The notes below the pieces were generated by a model. It made no database searches and was not told the origin of the DNA. It saw only the letters and a list, made by a program, of their open reading frames with translations. Made by a program: the position numbers and the translations under genes. Positions 14,944 through 23,655 of a DNA stretch of 38,923 nt are shown piece by piece (position 1 is the stretch's first letter; each line of letters opens with the position of its first letter). The DNA lies in assembly GCA_035651955.1 (NCBI GenBank), contig DASRES010000002.1:1-38923 (forward strand). Reading direction: 5' to 3'. The DNA is from Acidimicrobiia bacterium (GTDB taxonomy: Bacteria > Actinomycetota > Acidimicrobiia > IMCC26256 > JAMXLJ01).

Positions 14944-16092
14944 ATGGCGAACGACGTCGCGATCATCGGGGTCGGGCTGCACCCGTTCGGTCGGTTCCCC
15001 GGCGTGACGGGCATCGACATGGGTGCCGTCGCGATCCGCCGCGCGCTCGCGGACGCCGGCGTCGAGTGGCGCGACGTGCAGTTCGCGTTCGGCGGGAGCT
15101 ACGAGGTGGACAACCCGGACGCCGTCGTCGCGCTCCTGGGCCTGACCGGCATCCCGTTCACCGACGTCTACAACGGCTGCGCGACCGCGGCGAGCGCGCT
15201 CACGCTCGCGGCGAACACGATCCGGCTCGGCGAGTACGACCTCGGTGTCGCGGTCGGGATGGACAAGCACCTGCCGGGCGCGTTCAGCGCGGATCCGCGG
15301 CTGTACGCGTGCCCGTCGTGGTACGGGGAGCTCGGCCACTTCCTGACGACGAAGTTCTTCGGGATGAAGATCAACAAGTACATGCACGACCACGGGATCT
15401 CGCGTGAGACGCTTGCGAGGGTGGCGGCGAAGAACTACCGCAACGGGGCGCGCAATCCGAACGCGTTCCGGCGCAAGGCGTTGAGCGAGGAGGAGATCCT
15501 CGCGTCGCCGGTCCTCAACTGGCCGTTGACGCAGTACATGTTCTGCAGCCCGGACGAGGGTGCCGCGGCGGTCGTGCTGTGCCGGGCCGATCAGGCGCAC
15601 CGCTACACCGACACGCCGATCTACCTGCGCGCGACGACCGTGCGCACGCGGCGGCTCGGCGCGTTCGAGGTGCACAGCCCGTGGTTGCCGATCGAGGAGA
15701 CACCCGGCCCGACCGTCGACGCGTCCCGCGCCGCGTTCGAGACCGCAGGGATCGGTCCGGACGACGTCGACGTCATCCAGTTGCAGGACACCGACGCCGG
15801 CGCGGAGGTGATCCATCTGGCCGAGAACGGCTTCTGCGCGGACGGCGAGCAGGAGGCGCTGGTCGCGCGCGGTGAGCTCGAGATCGACGGCCGTCTGCCG
15901 GTCAACACCGACGGCGGGCTCACCGCGAACGGCGAGCCGATCGGTGCGTCCGGGCTGCGCCAGGTGCACGAGGTCGTGCTGCAGCTGCGCGGTCAGGCCG
16001 GCGACCGGCAGGTGCCCGGCAACCCGTCCGTCGGCTACACCCAGCTCTACGGCGCACCCGGCACCGCAGGCGTCTCGATCCTTTCGACATGA
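14944..16092 (+). CDS. Thiolase-fold lipid-transfer protein (Ltp/SCP-x type)
   Basis: A 382-residue thiolase-superfamily protein. VYNGCATAASALTLA places a Cys (Cys79) at the nucleophile position, and the fold continues with GVAVGMDKHLPGAF and EPIGASGLRQVHE. Two catalytic landmarks of degradative thiolases are altered: the HDAF-type motif reads QDTDAGAEVIH (281-291), and GHPxG reads GEPIG (330-334). It is therefore either an unusual beta-ketoacyl-CoA thiolase or a retro-aldolase-like enzyme, as in the Ltp2 group. The DUF35 gene directly upstream supports a two-subunit complex. The start ATG lies one base after the previous stop. Its stop overlaps the next ATG (ATGA). Confidence 0.88.
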   Translation: MANDVAIIGVGLHPFGRFPGVTGIDMGAVAIRRALADAGVEWRDVQFAFGGSYEVDNPDAVVALLGLTGIPFTDVYNGCATAASALTLAANTIRLGEYDLGVAVGMDKHLPGAFSADPRLYACPSWYGELGHFLTTKFFGMKINKYMHDHGISRETLARVAAKNYRNGARNPNAFRRKALSEEEILASPVLNWPLTQYMFCSPDEGAAAVVLCRADQAHRYTDTPIYLRATTVRTRRLGAFEVHSPWLPIEETPGPTVDASRAAFETAGIGPDDVDVIQLQDTDAGAEVIHLAENGFCADGEQEALVARGELEIDGRLPVNTDGGLTANGEPIGASGLRQVHEVVLQLRGQAGDRQVPGNPSVGYTQLYGAPGTAGVSILST

Positions 16093-17243
16093 CCACGTCC
16101 ACCGACCCGGACATCCGCCGGGAGATGATCGAGACGGTGCGCACGTTCGTCGCGCGCGACGTGACGCCCGTCGCGACCGCGATGGAGCAGCGCGACGAGT
16201 ACCCGGCCGAGATCGTCGCCACGATGAAGGACCTCGGACTGTTCGGGATCACGATCCCGGAGACCTACGGCGGTCTCGGGCTCGACCTCCTCACGTACAT
16301 CGGGGTGATCGAGGAGCTGTCGTACGGGTGGATGTCGCTGTCGGGCGTCATCAACACCCACACGATGTGCGCGACGTTGATCGCGAACTTCGGGACCGAC
16401 GAGCAGAAGCAGCGCTGGCTGCCGCAGATGGCGACGGGGGAGCGGCGTGGCGCGCTCTCGCTGTCCGAGCCCGACGCCGGCACCGACACGCGCAACATCT
16501 CGTGTCGCGCTGTCCGCGACGGCGACGAGTGGGTCGTCAACGGCACGAAGGCCTGGGTCACCAACGGCGAGCGCGCGGGCATCGTCGCGCTCGCGGCGCG
16601 CACGGACGAAGGTGTCTCCGCCTTCGCGGTCGAGAAGGAGCCCGGGCCCCGCTTCGGTGGCCTCTCGGTGTCGAAGAACGTCGGCAAGCTCGGCTACCGC
16701 GGCATCGAGACCGTCGAGATGAGCTACGCGGACCACCGGCTCCCGGCCGACGCGCTGATCGGCGCGCCCGGCCGCGGCCTGCCCCAGATCCTGAGCGTGC
16801 TCGAGATCGGCCGCATCAACATCGCGGCCCGGGCCGTGGGGGTCGCACGGGCCGCGTTCGACGCCGCGCTCGCCTACGCGCAACAGCGCGAGACGATGGG
16901 CAAGCCGATCGCGCAGCACCAGGCGATCCAGATGAAGCTCGCCGACATGGCGACCCGGCTCGAGGCGTCGCGCCTGCTGACGATCTCGGCGGCCGAGCGC
17001 AGGCAGGCGGGGGAGCGCTGCGACGTCGAGGCCGGGATGGCGAAGCTCTTCGCGAGCGAGACCGCGTTCGAGGTCGCGACCGAGGCGATGCGCATCCACG
17101 GCGGCGTCGGGTACACGACGGAGCTGCCGGTCGAGCGCTACTACCGCGACGCGCCGCTGATGATGATCGGCGAGGGCACGAACGAGATCCAGCGGATCGT
17201 GATCGCGCGCGGCCTGCTGGCGCGCGCGAGCGAGGGCCGGTAG
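16089..17243 (+). CDS. Acyl-CoA dehydrogenase with conserved catalytic glutamate
   Basis: A complete 384-residue FAD-dependent acyl-CoA dehydrogenase that introduces the alpha-beta double bond. It shows FGITIPETYGGLGLDLL, the FAD/substrate motif LSLSEPDAGTDT, WVVNGTKAWVTNG, ERETMGKPIAQHQAIQ-like middle helices and GEGTNEIQRIVIARGLL, with Glu362 at the short-chain/isovaleryl-type base position. It overlaps the thiolase stop by ATGA. Of the six dehydrogenases in the window, this is the only one with the canonical xEGTxxIQ motif, so it may work alone as a homotetramer, whereas the others look like halves of mixed complexes. Confidence 0.94.
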   Translation: MTTSTDPDIRREMIETVRTFVARDVTPVATAMEQRDEYPAEIVATMKDLGLFGITIPETYGGLGLDLLTYIGVIEELSYGWMSLSGVINTHTMCATLIANFGTDEQKQRWLPQMATGERRGALSLSEPDAGTDTRNISCRAVRDGDEWVVNGTKAWVTNGERAGIVALAARTDEGVSAFAVEKEPGPRFGGLSVSKNVGKLGYRGIETVEMSYADHRLPADALIGAPGRGLPQILSVLEIGRINIAARAVGVARAAFDAALAYAQQRETMGKPIAQHQAIQMKLADMATRLEASRLLTISAAERRQAGERCDVEAGMAKLFASETAFEVATEAMRIHGGVGYTTELPVERYYRDAPLMMIGEGTNEIQRIVIARGLLARASEGR

Positions 17244-18353
17244 TTGGATACCCGGGACAGCCCCGAGCAGGCGGAGCTGCGGCGCGCGGCGCGGCAGCTC
17301 GCCCGCGGGCTGGGGCCCGCGAACGTCGCCGACCTGGACGACGCCACGCGCGTCAAGCGGTTGGCCGCCGCGGTGCACGACGCGGGGTGGCTGGAGCTGC
17401 GCGACGACGCCGGTGACGGGTCGCCGGTGGCGGGCGGGGTGGAGGCGGGCATCGTCGCCGACGCGCTCGGCGCCGCGGTCGCGGACGTCGCGTTCGCGGG
17501 CCCGCTTCTCGCGGCGGACCTCGCGCGCCGCGCCGGTGCGGGCAGCGCGTCCCGCGCGGTCGTCGGCTTCGCACCCGACCTGGTCAGCGTCGCGGTCGCC
17601 GACCGTCACGAGACGAGCGCGCCGGTGTACGCGCCCGATGCCGGCGATGCCGACGTCGCGCTCGTGCTCGTGCGCGACGGCGACGCGCACCGTCTCGGAC
17701 GCATTCGTCTCGAGCGCGAGATCGAGCGCGACGGCGCGGATCTCACCCGCGCGGTGCAGGCGATCCTGGTCGGCGCGCCCGTCGTCGACGTGTCCGGTCA
17801 GTCGCGCGCGATCACGGGCGACGACGTCGCGTCGTGGACCGCGCTCGGCCTCGCGCTCACTGCCGCGGATCTCGTCGGGATCATGCGCGGCGTCCTGGAC
17901 GTGACCGTCGAGTACGCGAAGGAACGGCGCCAATACGGCGTCCCCGTCGGGTCGTTCCAAGCCGTGCAGCACCTGTTGGCCGAGGCGCGCTGCCTGATGG
18001 AGGGATCGCTGAGCGTCGCGCTGCACGCGTCGTGGGCCGTCGACGACCTCCCGCCCAGCGAGGCGCTCGCGGCCGGACGCGTCGCGAAGACCTACTGTGC
18101 ACGCGCCGCACGGACCGTGTGCGAGACCGCGGTGCAGGTCCACGGCGGCATCGGGAACACGTGGGAGTGCATCGTGCACGTCTACCTGCGCCGCGCGCTG
18201 CTGTCGTCGCGGTGGTTCGGCGACGACGGCGAGCACCTGCGCGCGCTGCAGCGAGACCGTCTCGCGGTAGGAGATGGAGCGGAGCCGTTGCCGGAGGCGG
18301 GACGGCGCAGCGGAATCGACCATCAACTCGAGGTCGGCGATGGACTTCCGTGA
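17244..18353 (+). CDS. Acyl-CoA dehydrogenase-like subunit, lacks EGT motif
   Basis: A 369-residue degenerate acyl-CoA dehydrogenase. The N-terminal half is low-complexity and poorly conserved. The C-terminal helical domain is recognisable: KERRQYGVPVGSFQAVQHLL, VQVHGGIGNTWECIVHVYLR. The catalytic EGT segment is absent and the protein ends in an unusual tail. The probable start is a TTG at 17244, immediately after the previous TAG, because the next residues (MDTRDSPEQAELR) match the N-terminus of the following gene (MDFRDSPEEAEFR). It overlaps that gene by 14 bp. The pattern fits the alpha2-beta2 FadE pairs known from cholesterol catabolism, in which only one chain carries the base. Confidence 0.87.
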   Translation: MDTRDSPEQAELRRAARQLARGLGPANVADLDDATRVKRLAAAVHDAGWLELRDDAGDGSPVAGGVEAGIVADALGAAVADVAFAGPLLAADLARRAGAGSASRAVVGFAPDLVSVAVADRHETSAPVYAPDAGDADVALVLVRDGDAHRLGRIRLEREIERDGADLTRAVQAILVGAPVVDVSGQSRAITGDDVASWTALGLALTAADLVGIMRGVLDVTVEYAKERRQYGVPVGSFQAVQHLLAEARCLMEGSLSVALHASWAVDDLPPSEALAAGRVAKTYCARAARTVCETAVQVHGGIGNTWECIVHVYLRRALLSSRWFGDDGEHLRALQRDRLAVGDGAEPLPEAGRRSGIDHQLEVGDGLP

Positions 18354-19473
18354 CTCGCCCGAGGAGGCCGAGTTCCGCGCGCGTCTGCGCGCGTGGCTCG
18401 TCGACAACAACCCCGGGCTGCCCGCGTCGTCCACCGACGACGAGTACTGGGCCCGCCAGGCCGAGTGGCACACCGCGCTCTACGACGCGGGGTTCTTCGG
18501 CCTGAGCTGGCCGACGCGCTACGGCGGCCACGACCTGCCGACCGTCTACGAGGTCATCCTCGACGAGGAGCTCGCCGCGGCGGGCGCGCCGCCCCGCCCG
18601 AGCCTCGGGTACCTGGTGCAGGGGATCGGCACGCACGGCAGCGACGAGATCAAGGATCGGTTCCTGCCCGGGCTCATCAGCGGGCGCGACCGGTGGTGCC
18701 AGGGCTTCAGCGAGCCCGACGCCGGCTCGGACCTCGCGTCGCTGCGCACGACTGCCACGCGCGAAGGCGACGAGTACGTGGTCCACGGGCACAAGATCTG
18801 GACGAGCTACTCCGACGTCGCCGACTGGTGCTTCCTCCTCGCGCGCACGGATCCCGACGTGCCGAAGCACAAGGGCATCACCGCGTTCGCGCTGCCGATG
18901 CGGCAGCCCGGCGTCGAGCAGCGGCCGTTGCGGATGATCAACGGGATCACGAAGGAGTTCGGGCAGGTCCTGTTCGACGGCGCGCGCGTCCCGGCCGCGA
19001 ACATGATCGGCGGGCCCGGAGAGGGCTGGCGCGTCGCGATGACGATCGTCAGCCACGAGCGCGAGCCGGGCGAGCTCGGATACGTCGCGCGGTACGCGAA
19101 GACCGTGAAGGAGCTCGAGCACACGGTGCGGGCGGACCCAGGTGCGTACCGCGACGACCAACGCGCGGCGGTCGCGTGGGCGTACGTGCAGGCCGAGATG
19201 CTCCGCCTCCACGTCTGCCGGCGGCTGTCCGAGCGTCTCGACGGGGTCGAGCACGGCCCCGGCGGCTCGGTCGACAAGCTGCTCATGACGTGGGTCGAGC
19301 AGACCGTCGGCGCCGCGGCGCTCGACGTGTCGGGCGCGCGGGCCGCGCTCGACGGTGAGGACGTCGCGCTGAAGACGTACCTCTACAGCCGCGCGCAGAG
19401 CGTGATGGGCGGCACGTCCCAGATCCAGAAGAACATCGTCGCGACGCGCATCCTCGGCCTGCCGACGACGTGA
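18340..19473 (+). CDS. Acyl-CoA dehydrogenase, FadE partner subunit
   Basis: A 377-residue acyl-CoA dehydrogenase. GLSWPTRYGGHDLP, the FAD/substrate segment CQGFSEPDAGSDLASL, YVVHGHKIWTSYSDVADW and KGITAFALPM are conserved. The C-terminal motif reads SVMGGTSQIQKNIVATRIL (354-372), so Gly stands where short-chain enzymes have the catalytic Glu; long-chain and steroid FadE proteins use a base elsewhere. The ATG at 18340 was chosen over in-frame upstream codons because it follows a GAGG and starts the conserved DFRDSPEEAEF. It overlaps the preceding dehydrogenase-like gene by 14 bp, so the two probably form one heteromeric enzyme. Confidence 0.92.
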   Translation: MDFRDSPEEAEFRARLRAWLVDNNPGLPASSTDDEYWARQAEWHTALYDAGFFGLSWPTRYGGHDLPTVYEVILDEELAAAGAPPRPSLGYLVQGIGTHGSDEIKDRFLPGLISGRDRWCQGFSEPDAGSDLASLRTTATREGDEYVVHGHKIWTSYSDVADWCFLLARTDPDVPKHKGITAFALPMRQPGVEQRPLRMINGITKEFGQVLFDGARVPAANMIGGPGEGWRVAMTIVSHEREPGELGYVARYAKTVKELEHTVRADPGAYRDDQRAAVAWAYVQAEMLRLHVCRRLSERLDGVEHGPGGSVDKLLMTWVEQTVGAAALDVSGARAALDGEDVALKTYLYSRAQSVMGGTSQIQKNIVATRILGLPTT

Positions 19474-19488
19474 CAACGAGGAGCAACG

Positions 19489-20259
19489 GTGGACTACGAC
19501 CTTCCCGACGTCGTGCGCGTCGAGGCCGACGGCCCGGTCCGCGTCGTCACGCTGTCGCGTCCGGACCAGCTCAACGCGGTCAACGACGACGTGCACCTCG
19601 CGCTCGCGCGCGTGTGGCCGCAACTCAGCGCGGACGTCGACGCGCGCGCGGCAGTCATCACCGGCGAAGGGCGCGCGTTCTCGGCCGGTGGCGACTTCGA
19701 CCTCCTCGACCGGATGGCGAAGGACCGCGCGCTGCGCGAACGCACGATCGCCGAGGGTCGCGAGCTCGTGCTCGAGATGATCCGGTGCCGGGTGCCCGTC
19801 GTCGCCGCGGTGAACGGGCCCGCGGTCGGGCTCGGGTGCAGCGTGATCGCGCTGTCGGACGTCGTCTACATGGCGGAGTCCGCGTACCTGTCCGATCCGC
19901 ACGTGACGGTCGGGCTCGTCGCCGCCGACGGCGGACCGCTCACGTGGCCGCTGCACACGAGCCTGCTGATCGCCAAGGAGTACGCGTTCACGGGCGAGCG
20001 GATCACCGCGACGCGCGCGGCCGAGATCGGGCTCGCCAACCACGTGTGTCCCGACGGCGAGGTGCTGCCCGCCGCGCTCGCGGCCGCGCACAAGATCGCC
20101 GGGCTGCCGCGGCAGGCCGTCGAGGCGACCAAGCGCGTCCTCAACCTGCACCTCGAACGCGCCGTGCTCGCGACGATCGACTTCGCCATGGCGTCGGAGA
20201 CGCAGTCGTTCGACACCGACGACCTCCGGGCCAACGTCGACCGCTTCCTCGGCCGTTGA
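19489..20259 (+). CDS. Enoyl-CoA hydratase/isomerase (crotonase) family protein
   Basis: A 256-residue crotonase. Oxyanion-hole segments are ITGEGRAFSAGGDFDLLD and VAAVNGPAVGLGCSVIALSD. GERITATRAAEIGLANHVCP and the tail ATKRVLNLHLERA are family-typical. The position of the usual catalytic acid reads GLVAADGG, so the standard second Glu is replaced, and the reaction may not be simple hydration. A clear ribosome site GAGGAG (19479-19484) precedes the GTG start at 19489, 15 bases after the dehydrogenase stop. It acts on the double bond made by the upstream dehydrogenases, by position. Confidence 0.9.
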   Translation: MDYDLPDVVRVEADGPVRVVTLSRPDQLNAVNDDVHLALARVWPQLSADVDARAAVITGEGRAFSAGGDFDLLDRMAKDRALRERTIAEGRELVLEMIRCRVPVVAAVNGPAVGLGCSVIALSDVVYMAESAYLSDPHVTVGLVAADGGPLTWPLHTSLLIAKEYAFTGERITATRAAEIGLANHVCPDGEVLPAALAAAHKIAGLPRQAVEATKRVLNLHLERAVLATIDFAMASETQSFDTDDLRANVDRFLGR

Positions 20260-20266
20260 GGGACGC

Positions 20267-20989
20267 GTGATCCGCGAGGAGCTGCGCGACCGCGTCACGT
20301 GGCTGACGTTCGACCGGCCCGAACGGCTGAACGCGTTCACGGCCGACGACTACGTCTCGTTGCGCGAGCGGGTCGAGCGTATCGCGGGTGACGACGGCGT
20401 CCGGGCCGTCGTGCTCACGGGCCACGGGCGCGCGTTCTCGGCGGGTGCGGACCGGTCGCTCGTCGACGGGACCGCGTCGGAACGCGAGCGCGAGCTCGCC
20501 GCGATCGAGTTCCCCGCGCTGCTCGGCGCGCTCGAGGCGTGCTCGAAGCCGATCCTCGCGGCGGTGAACGGGCTCGCGGTCGGGTTCGGCGCGACCGTGC
20601 TGCTGTACTGCGACCTGGTGCTGATGGCGGAGTCCGCCCGCCTGCGCCTGCCGTTCACGTCGCTCGGCATCGTCCCCGAGGCGGGCAGCTCCGCGCTGCT
20701 CCCCGCGCGGGCGCGCGGGAGCGATGCCGTGTGGGCGATGCTGTCGAGCGAGTGGATCGACGCGCCCGGCGCGCTCGCGATGGGATTCGCCTGGCGCGTC
20801 GTGCCCGACGACGACCTCGGCGACGCGACGCAGCAGGCCGCGGCCGCGATCGCGGCCCACGACCCGGCCGCGGTCGCGGCGACGAAGCGGTTGCTGACCG
20901 CCGGGCGCGCCGAGATCGCGCGCGCCGCGATCGAGCGTGAGTACGCCGCGATGCAGGCGTTGACCGGGAAGCTCAGCCCGCCGGCGTGA
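20267..20989 (+). CDS. Enoyl-CoA hydratase/isomerase family protein, second copy
   Basis: A 240-residue crotonase-fold protein. LTGHGRAFSAGADRSL and ILAAVNGLAVGFGATVLLYCDL form the oxyanion hole. LGIVPEAGSSALLPARARG carries a Glu in the PEAGSS element, as in Delta3-Delta2 enoyl-CoA isomerase-like members. The GTG start lies seven bases after the previous stop, with GAGGGA nearby. It is the last gene of the operon. Its 3' end overlaps the convergent P450 gene by 17 bp (20973-20989). Two different crotonases in one operon suggest a hydratase plus an isomerase or ring-cleaving step. Confidence 0.9.
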   Translation: MIREELRDRVTWLTFDRPERLNAFTADDYVSLRERVERIAGDDGVRAVVLTGHGRAFSAGADRSLVDGTASERERELAAIEFPALLGALEACSKPILAAVNGLAVGFGATVLLYCDLVLMAESARLRLPFTSLGIVPEAGSSALLPARARGSDAVWAMLSSEWIDAPGALAMGFAWRVVPDDDLGDATQQAAAAIAAHDPAAVAATKRLLTAGRAEIARAAIEREYAAMQALTGKLSPPA

Positions 20990-22265
20990 ACTCCAGGTGG
21001 AGCTCCGTCACGCCGCGCAGCACGAATGTCGGCACGTAGTCGTAGTGCCGTGCGCCGGCGGGACCGTGCGCGCGCTCGGAGATGCGGATGTCGGCCATCC
21101 GGTCGAGGAGCCGCTCCAGCCCCACGCGTGCCTCCGCGCGCGCGAGCGGCGCGCCCGGGCACGTGTGGATGCCGTGCCCGAACGACAGGTGCGTCCGCGC
21201 GTTCGCCCGATCGACGTCGAAGTCGTCCGGCCGCTCGTAGCGGCGCGGGTCACGGTTCGCGGCGCCGTTCAGCACCATGACCGTCGTGCCCGCAGGCAGG
21301 TCGACCCCGCCGACGTTCGTCGGGACCCGTGACAGCCGGAAGTCGCCCTTCACCGGGCTCTCGTAGCGCAGGCACTCCTCGACGAAGTTCGGGATGCGGT
21401 CGCGCTCGTCGCGCAGCAGCTGCTGCAGGTCGGGACGCTCGGCGACGAGCTGCAGCGCGGTGCCGAACAGCCGAACCGTCGTCTCCTGACCGGCCGCGAA
21501 GAGGTTCGTCGCGATGCGCACGACGTCGATCACCTCGGGCATCGACCCGTCCGGGAACGTCGCGGTCGCGAGCCCGGTCATGACGTCGTCGCGCGGCTCG
21601 CGCCGGCGCTCCTCGATGTAGGTCGTGAACCGGTCATAGAGGAACTCGAGCGGGTTGTGGACCATGCCCTGCTCGTGGCCGCTCCGGCCGATGACGTTGC
21701 CGGGGTGCTTGGCGGCGAGCCGCTCGCGGAACGCGCCGTGGTCGGCCTCGGGCACACCGAGCAGGTCGGCGACGACGAGCATCGCGAACGGCTGGCCGAA
21801 CTCGCTGATGAGCTCGCACTCGCCGCGCGCGAGGAACTCGTCGATCTGGCGGTCGGCGAGCCGCCACATGAACGCCTCGTTCTCCTTCAGCCGCTTCGGC
21901 GTGATCAGGCGCATCAGCAGCGCGCGGTGCGCCGTGTGCTTCGGCGGGTCCATCGTCGTGATCTGGTCGTTGAAGGGCAGCGCGTCGCGGTGCGCCTCGA
22001 TGAGCGCGCTCACGTCGTCACCCTCGAGCGGGACCGGGAAGCCCGGGAAGGGTCCCGTCACCGCGTTGCACGACGAGAACACGTCGGTGTCGTGGTAGAC
22101 GGCGATCGCCTCGTCGTACCCCGTCACCATCACGACGTCGTGGTGCGACTCGCGCTGCACCGGGCACCTGGTGCGGAGATGCTCGAAGTAGGGATACGGG
22201 TCGGCGACGACCGACTGGTCGGTGAAGAAGTCGATCGCGTCGAAGTCGCCCGAGGCGTCGCTCAC
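20973..22265 (-). CDS. Cytochrome P450 no. 2
   Basis: A 430-residue P450. The I-helix is LFAAGQETTVRL (255-266) with Gln where Asn or Asp is frequent. ExxR is Glu297-Arg300 in EECLRYESP. The heme loop is HLSFGHGIHTCPGAPLAR with Cys369; the Pro after Cys is uncommon but known. An extended N-terminal half contains the TTMDPPKHTAHRALLM segment. The GTG start overlaps the CoA-transferase stop (GTGA), so it is co-translated with that gene. Coupling of a P450 to a CoA-transferase suggests hydroxylation of an acid that is then, or already is, a CoA ester (inference). The closest family is not assigned. Confidence 0.93.
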   Translation of the reverse strand: MSDASGDFDAIDFFTDQSVVADPYPYFEHLRTRCPVQRESHHDVVMVTGYDEAIAVYHDTDVFSSCNAVTGPFPGFPVPLEGDDVSALIEAHRDALPFNDQITTMDPPKHTAHRALLMRLITPKRLKENEAFMWRLADRQIDEFLARGECELISEFGQPFAMLVVADLLGVPEADHGAFRERLAAKHPGNVIGRSGHEQGMVHNPLEFLYDRFTTYIEERRREPRDDVMTGLATATFPDGSMPEVIDVVRIATNLFAAGQETTVRLFGTALQLVAERPDLQQLLRDERDRIPNFVEECLRYESPVKGDFRLSRVPTNVGGVDLPAGTTVMVLNGAANRDPRRYERPDDFDVDRANARTHLSFGHGIHTCPGAPLARAEARVGLERLLDRMADIRISERAHGPAGARHYDYVPTFVLRGVTELHLEFTPAG

Positions 22266-23476
22266 AGCACGGCTCCTGACACCTTGTGCTCCAGGATCTC
22301 GTCGTAGGTGAGGCCCAGCTCCAGCAGCACCTCGTCGGTGTGCTCGCCGTGCTCGGGTGCGCCGCGCACGGACGCCGGCGTCTCGTCGAACTGCACGGGA
22401 TTCGCAGGCAGCGCGAACTCGGCGCCGCTCGCCGTCGTGATGCGCTCGAGGTAGCCGTTCGCGATCGCCTGGGGGTCGTCGTGGACCTCGAGCGGCGTCT
22501 GCAGCGGTGCCCACACACCTTCGAGGTCGCGGAAGCGCTCGCACCACTCGGCGTACGTCCGCGTACGGAAGATCTCGCGCAGCAGCTGGATGCACTCGCG
22601 CCGGTTCTCGTAGCGCGCGGCGGCATCCTTGAAGCGCGGGTCGTCGACGAGGTCGGGGCGGTCCAGGTGCGCGCACAGGTCGGGCCAGAAGCGGTCGGCC
22701 TGCAGCAGCATCAGCGCGATGAAGCGCCCGTCCTTCGTCGGGTACGTGCCGACGAGCGGGTTGGGGATCGAGTCGCGGTCGAACGACGGGAGCTCCACAC
22801 CCTCGTAGAGCTTCGCGGACGTCACGTCGGGGCCGAGGTTCCACAACCCCATCGCGAGCAACGAGACGTCCACGACCGACGGCGTGCCCGTCCGCTCGCG
22901 ACGGACCAGCGCGGCCGCGATGCCGCCCGCGATGGTGAGACCGCCGAGCACGTCGCCGAACGCGGGACGTTGGTCGCCGGGCCACTCCGACGCGGGGCTC
23001 TTGAACGCCATCGCGAGGCCCGCGCGCGCCCAGTACGACGCGCCGTCGAACCCGCCCCGGTCGGCCTCGTCACCACGCGGGCCCTGGCCCGACCCGCGGA
23101 CGTAGACGATGTTCGGGTTGCGGGCCCGGATGTCGTCGACGTCGATGCGGAGCCGCTTGCGGACGCTGGGCAGGTAGCTCGTCACGAAGACGTCGGCGGT
23201 CTCGCACAGCCGGTACAGGAGCTCGCGTCCGCCGTCGGTCGACAGGTCGAGGCCGACCGACCGCTTTCCCCGGTTGGGCACCTCGAACATGAAGTTCACG
23301 CCGCCGGCGCCGGGGACGAGCCCGGACGACACGAGGCCGCGCTGGGGGTCGCCGGTCGCCGGGTGCTCGATCTTGATCACGTCGGCGCCCCACTCGGCGA
23401 GCACCGAGCCCGAGATCGGCACGAACGTCCACGCCGCGACCTCCACGACGCGGATTCCTGCGAGCACGTCCTGCAT
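22262..23476 (-). CDS. CaiB/BaiF family CoA-transferase, second copy
   Basis: A 404-residue class III CoA-transferase. GIRVVEVAAWTFVPISGSVL (7-26), GADVIKIEHP, NRGKRSVGLDLSTDGGRELL and the catalytic Asp175 in PAFGDVLGGL are present, as is the C-terminal EHTDEVLLELGLTYDEI. AGGAGG lies 4 bases before the ATG at 23476, a clean ribosome site. It leads a two-gene operon with P450 no. 2. It belongs to a different subgroup from the enzyme at 2904-4127 (AAWTFVPISG versus GSFVAGPFAG), so the two probably use different acids. Confidence 0.93.
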   Translation of the reverse strand: MQDVLAGIRVVEVAAWTFVPISGSVLAEWGADVIKIEHPATGDPQRGLVSSGLVPGAGGVNFMFEVPNRGKRSVGLDLSTDGGRELLYRLCETADVFVTSYLPSVRKRLRIDVDDIRARNPNIVYVRGSGQGPRGDEADRGGFDGASYWARAGLAMAFKSPASEWPGDQRPAFGDVLGGLTIAGGIAAALVRRERTGTPSVVDVSLLAMGLWNLGPDVTSAKLYEGVELPSFDRDSIPNPLVGTYPTKDGRFIALMLLQADRFWPDLCAHLDRPDLVDDPRFKDAAARYENRRECIQLLREIFRTRTYAEWCERFRDLEGVWAPLQTPLEVHDDPQAIANGYLERITTASGAEFALPANPVQFDETPASVRGAPEHGEHTDEVLLELGLTYDEILEHKVSGAVL

Positions 23477-23520
23477 CGGTCCTCCTGATTACCAGCTTTG
23501 CATGCTATGAGAGCGTCGTT

Positions 23521-23606
23521 TCCGCCGCAATCGCCGCCGCAATCGCCGCCGAGCGCCGCCGCGTTGGGACGGTTTGTCGGCCATACGACGCGAAAGTGTC
23601 CCAACG
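23521..23606. repeat. GC-rich tandem motif and 9-bp inverted repeat in the divergent gap
   Basis: In the 179-bp gap between the CoA-transferase and the second F420 oxidoreductase, GCAATCGCCGCC is repeated in tandem near 23527-23550. CGTTGGGAC (23562-23570) and GTCCCAACG (23598-23606) form perfect 9-bp arms 27 bases apart. These could be a regulator site or a hairpin; nothing else is recognisable in the gap apart from the GAGGAGG site at 23644-23650. Confidence 0.45.
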
Positions 23607-23655
23607 GCGGGGTGGTCGAGCGGCGACGATCATGCACCGGGACGAGGAGGCTGGC

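Noticed and set aside
20973-20989. Functional antisense overlap between crotonase and P450 no. 2
   Set aside because: A 17-bp convergent overlap is common in dense genomes and shows no special structure.
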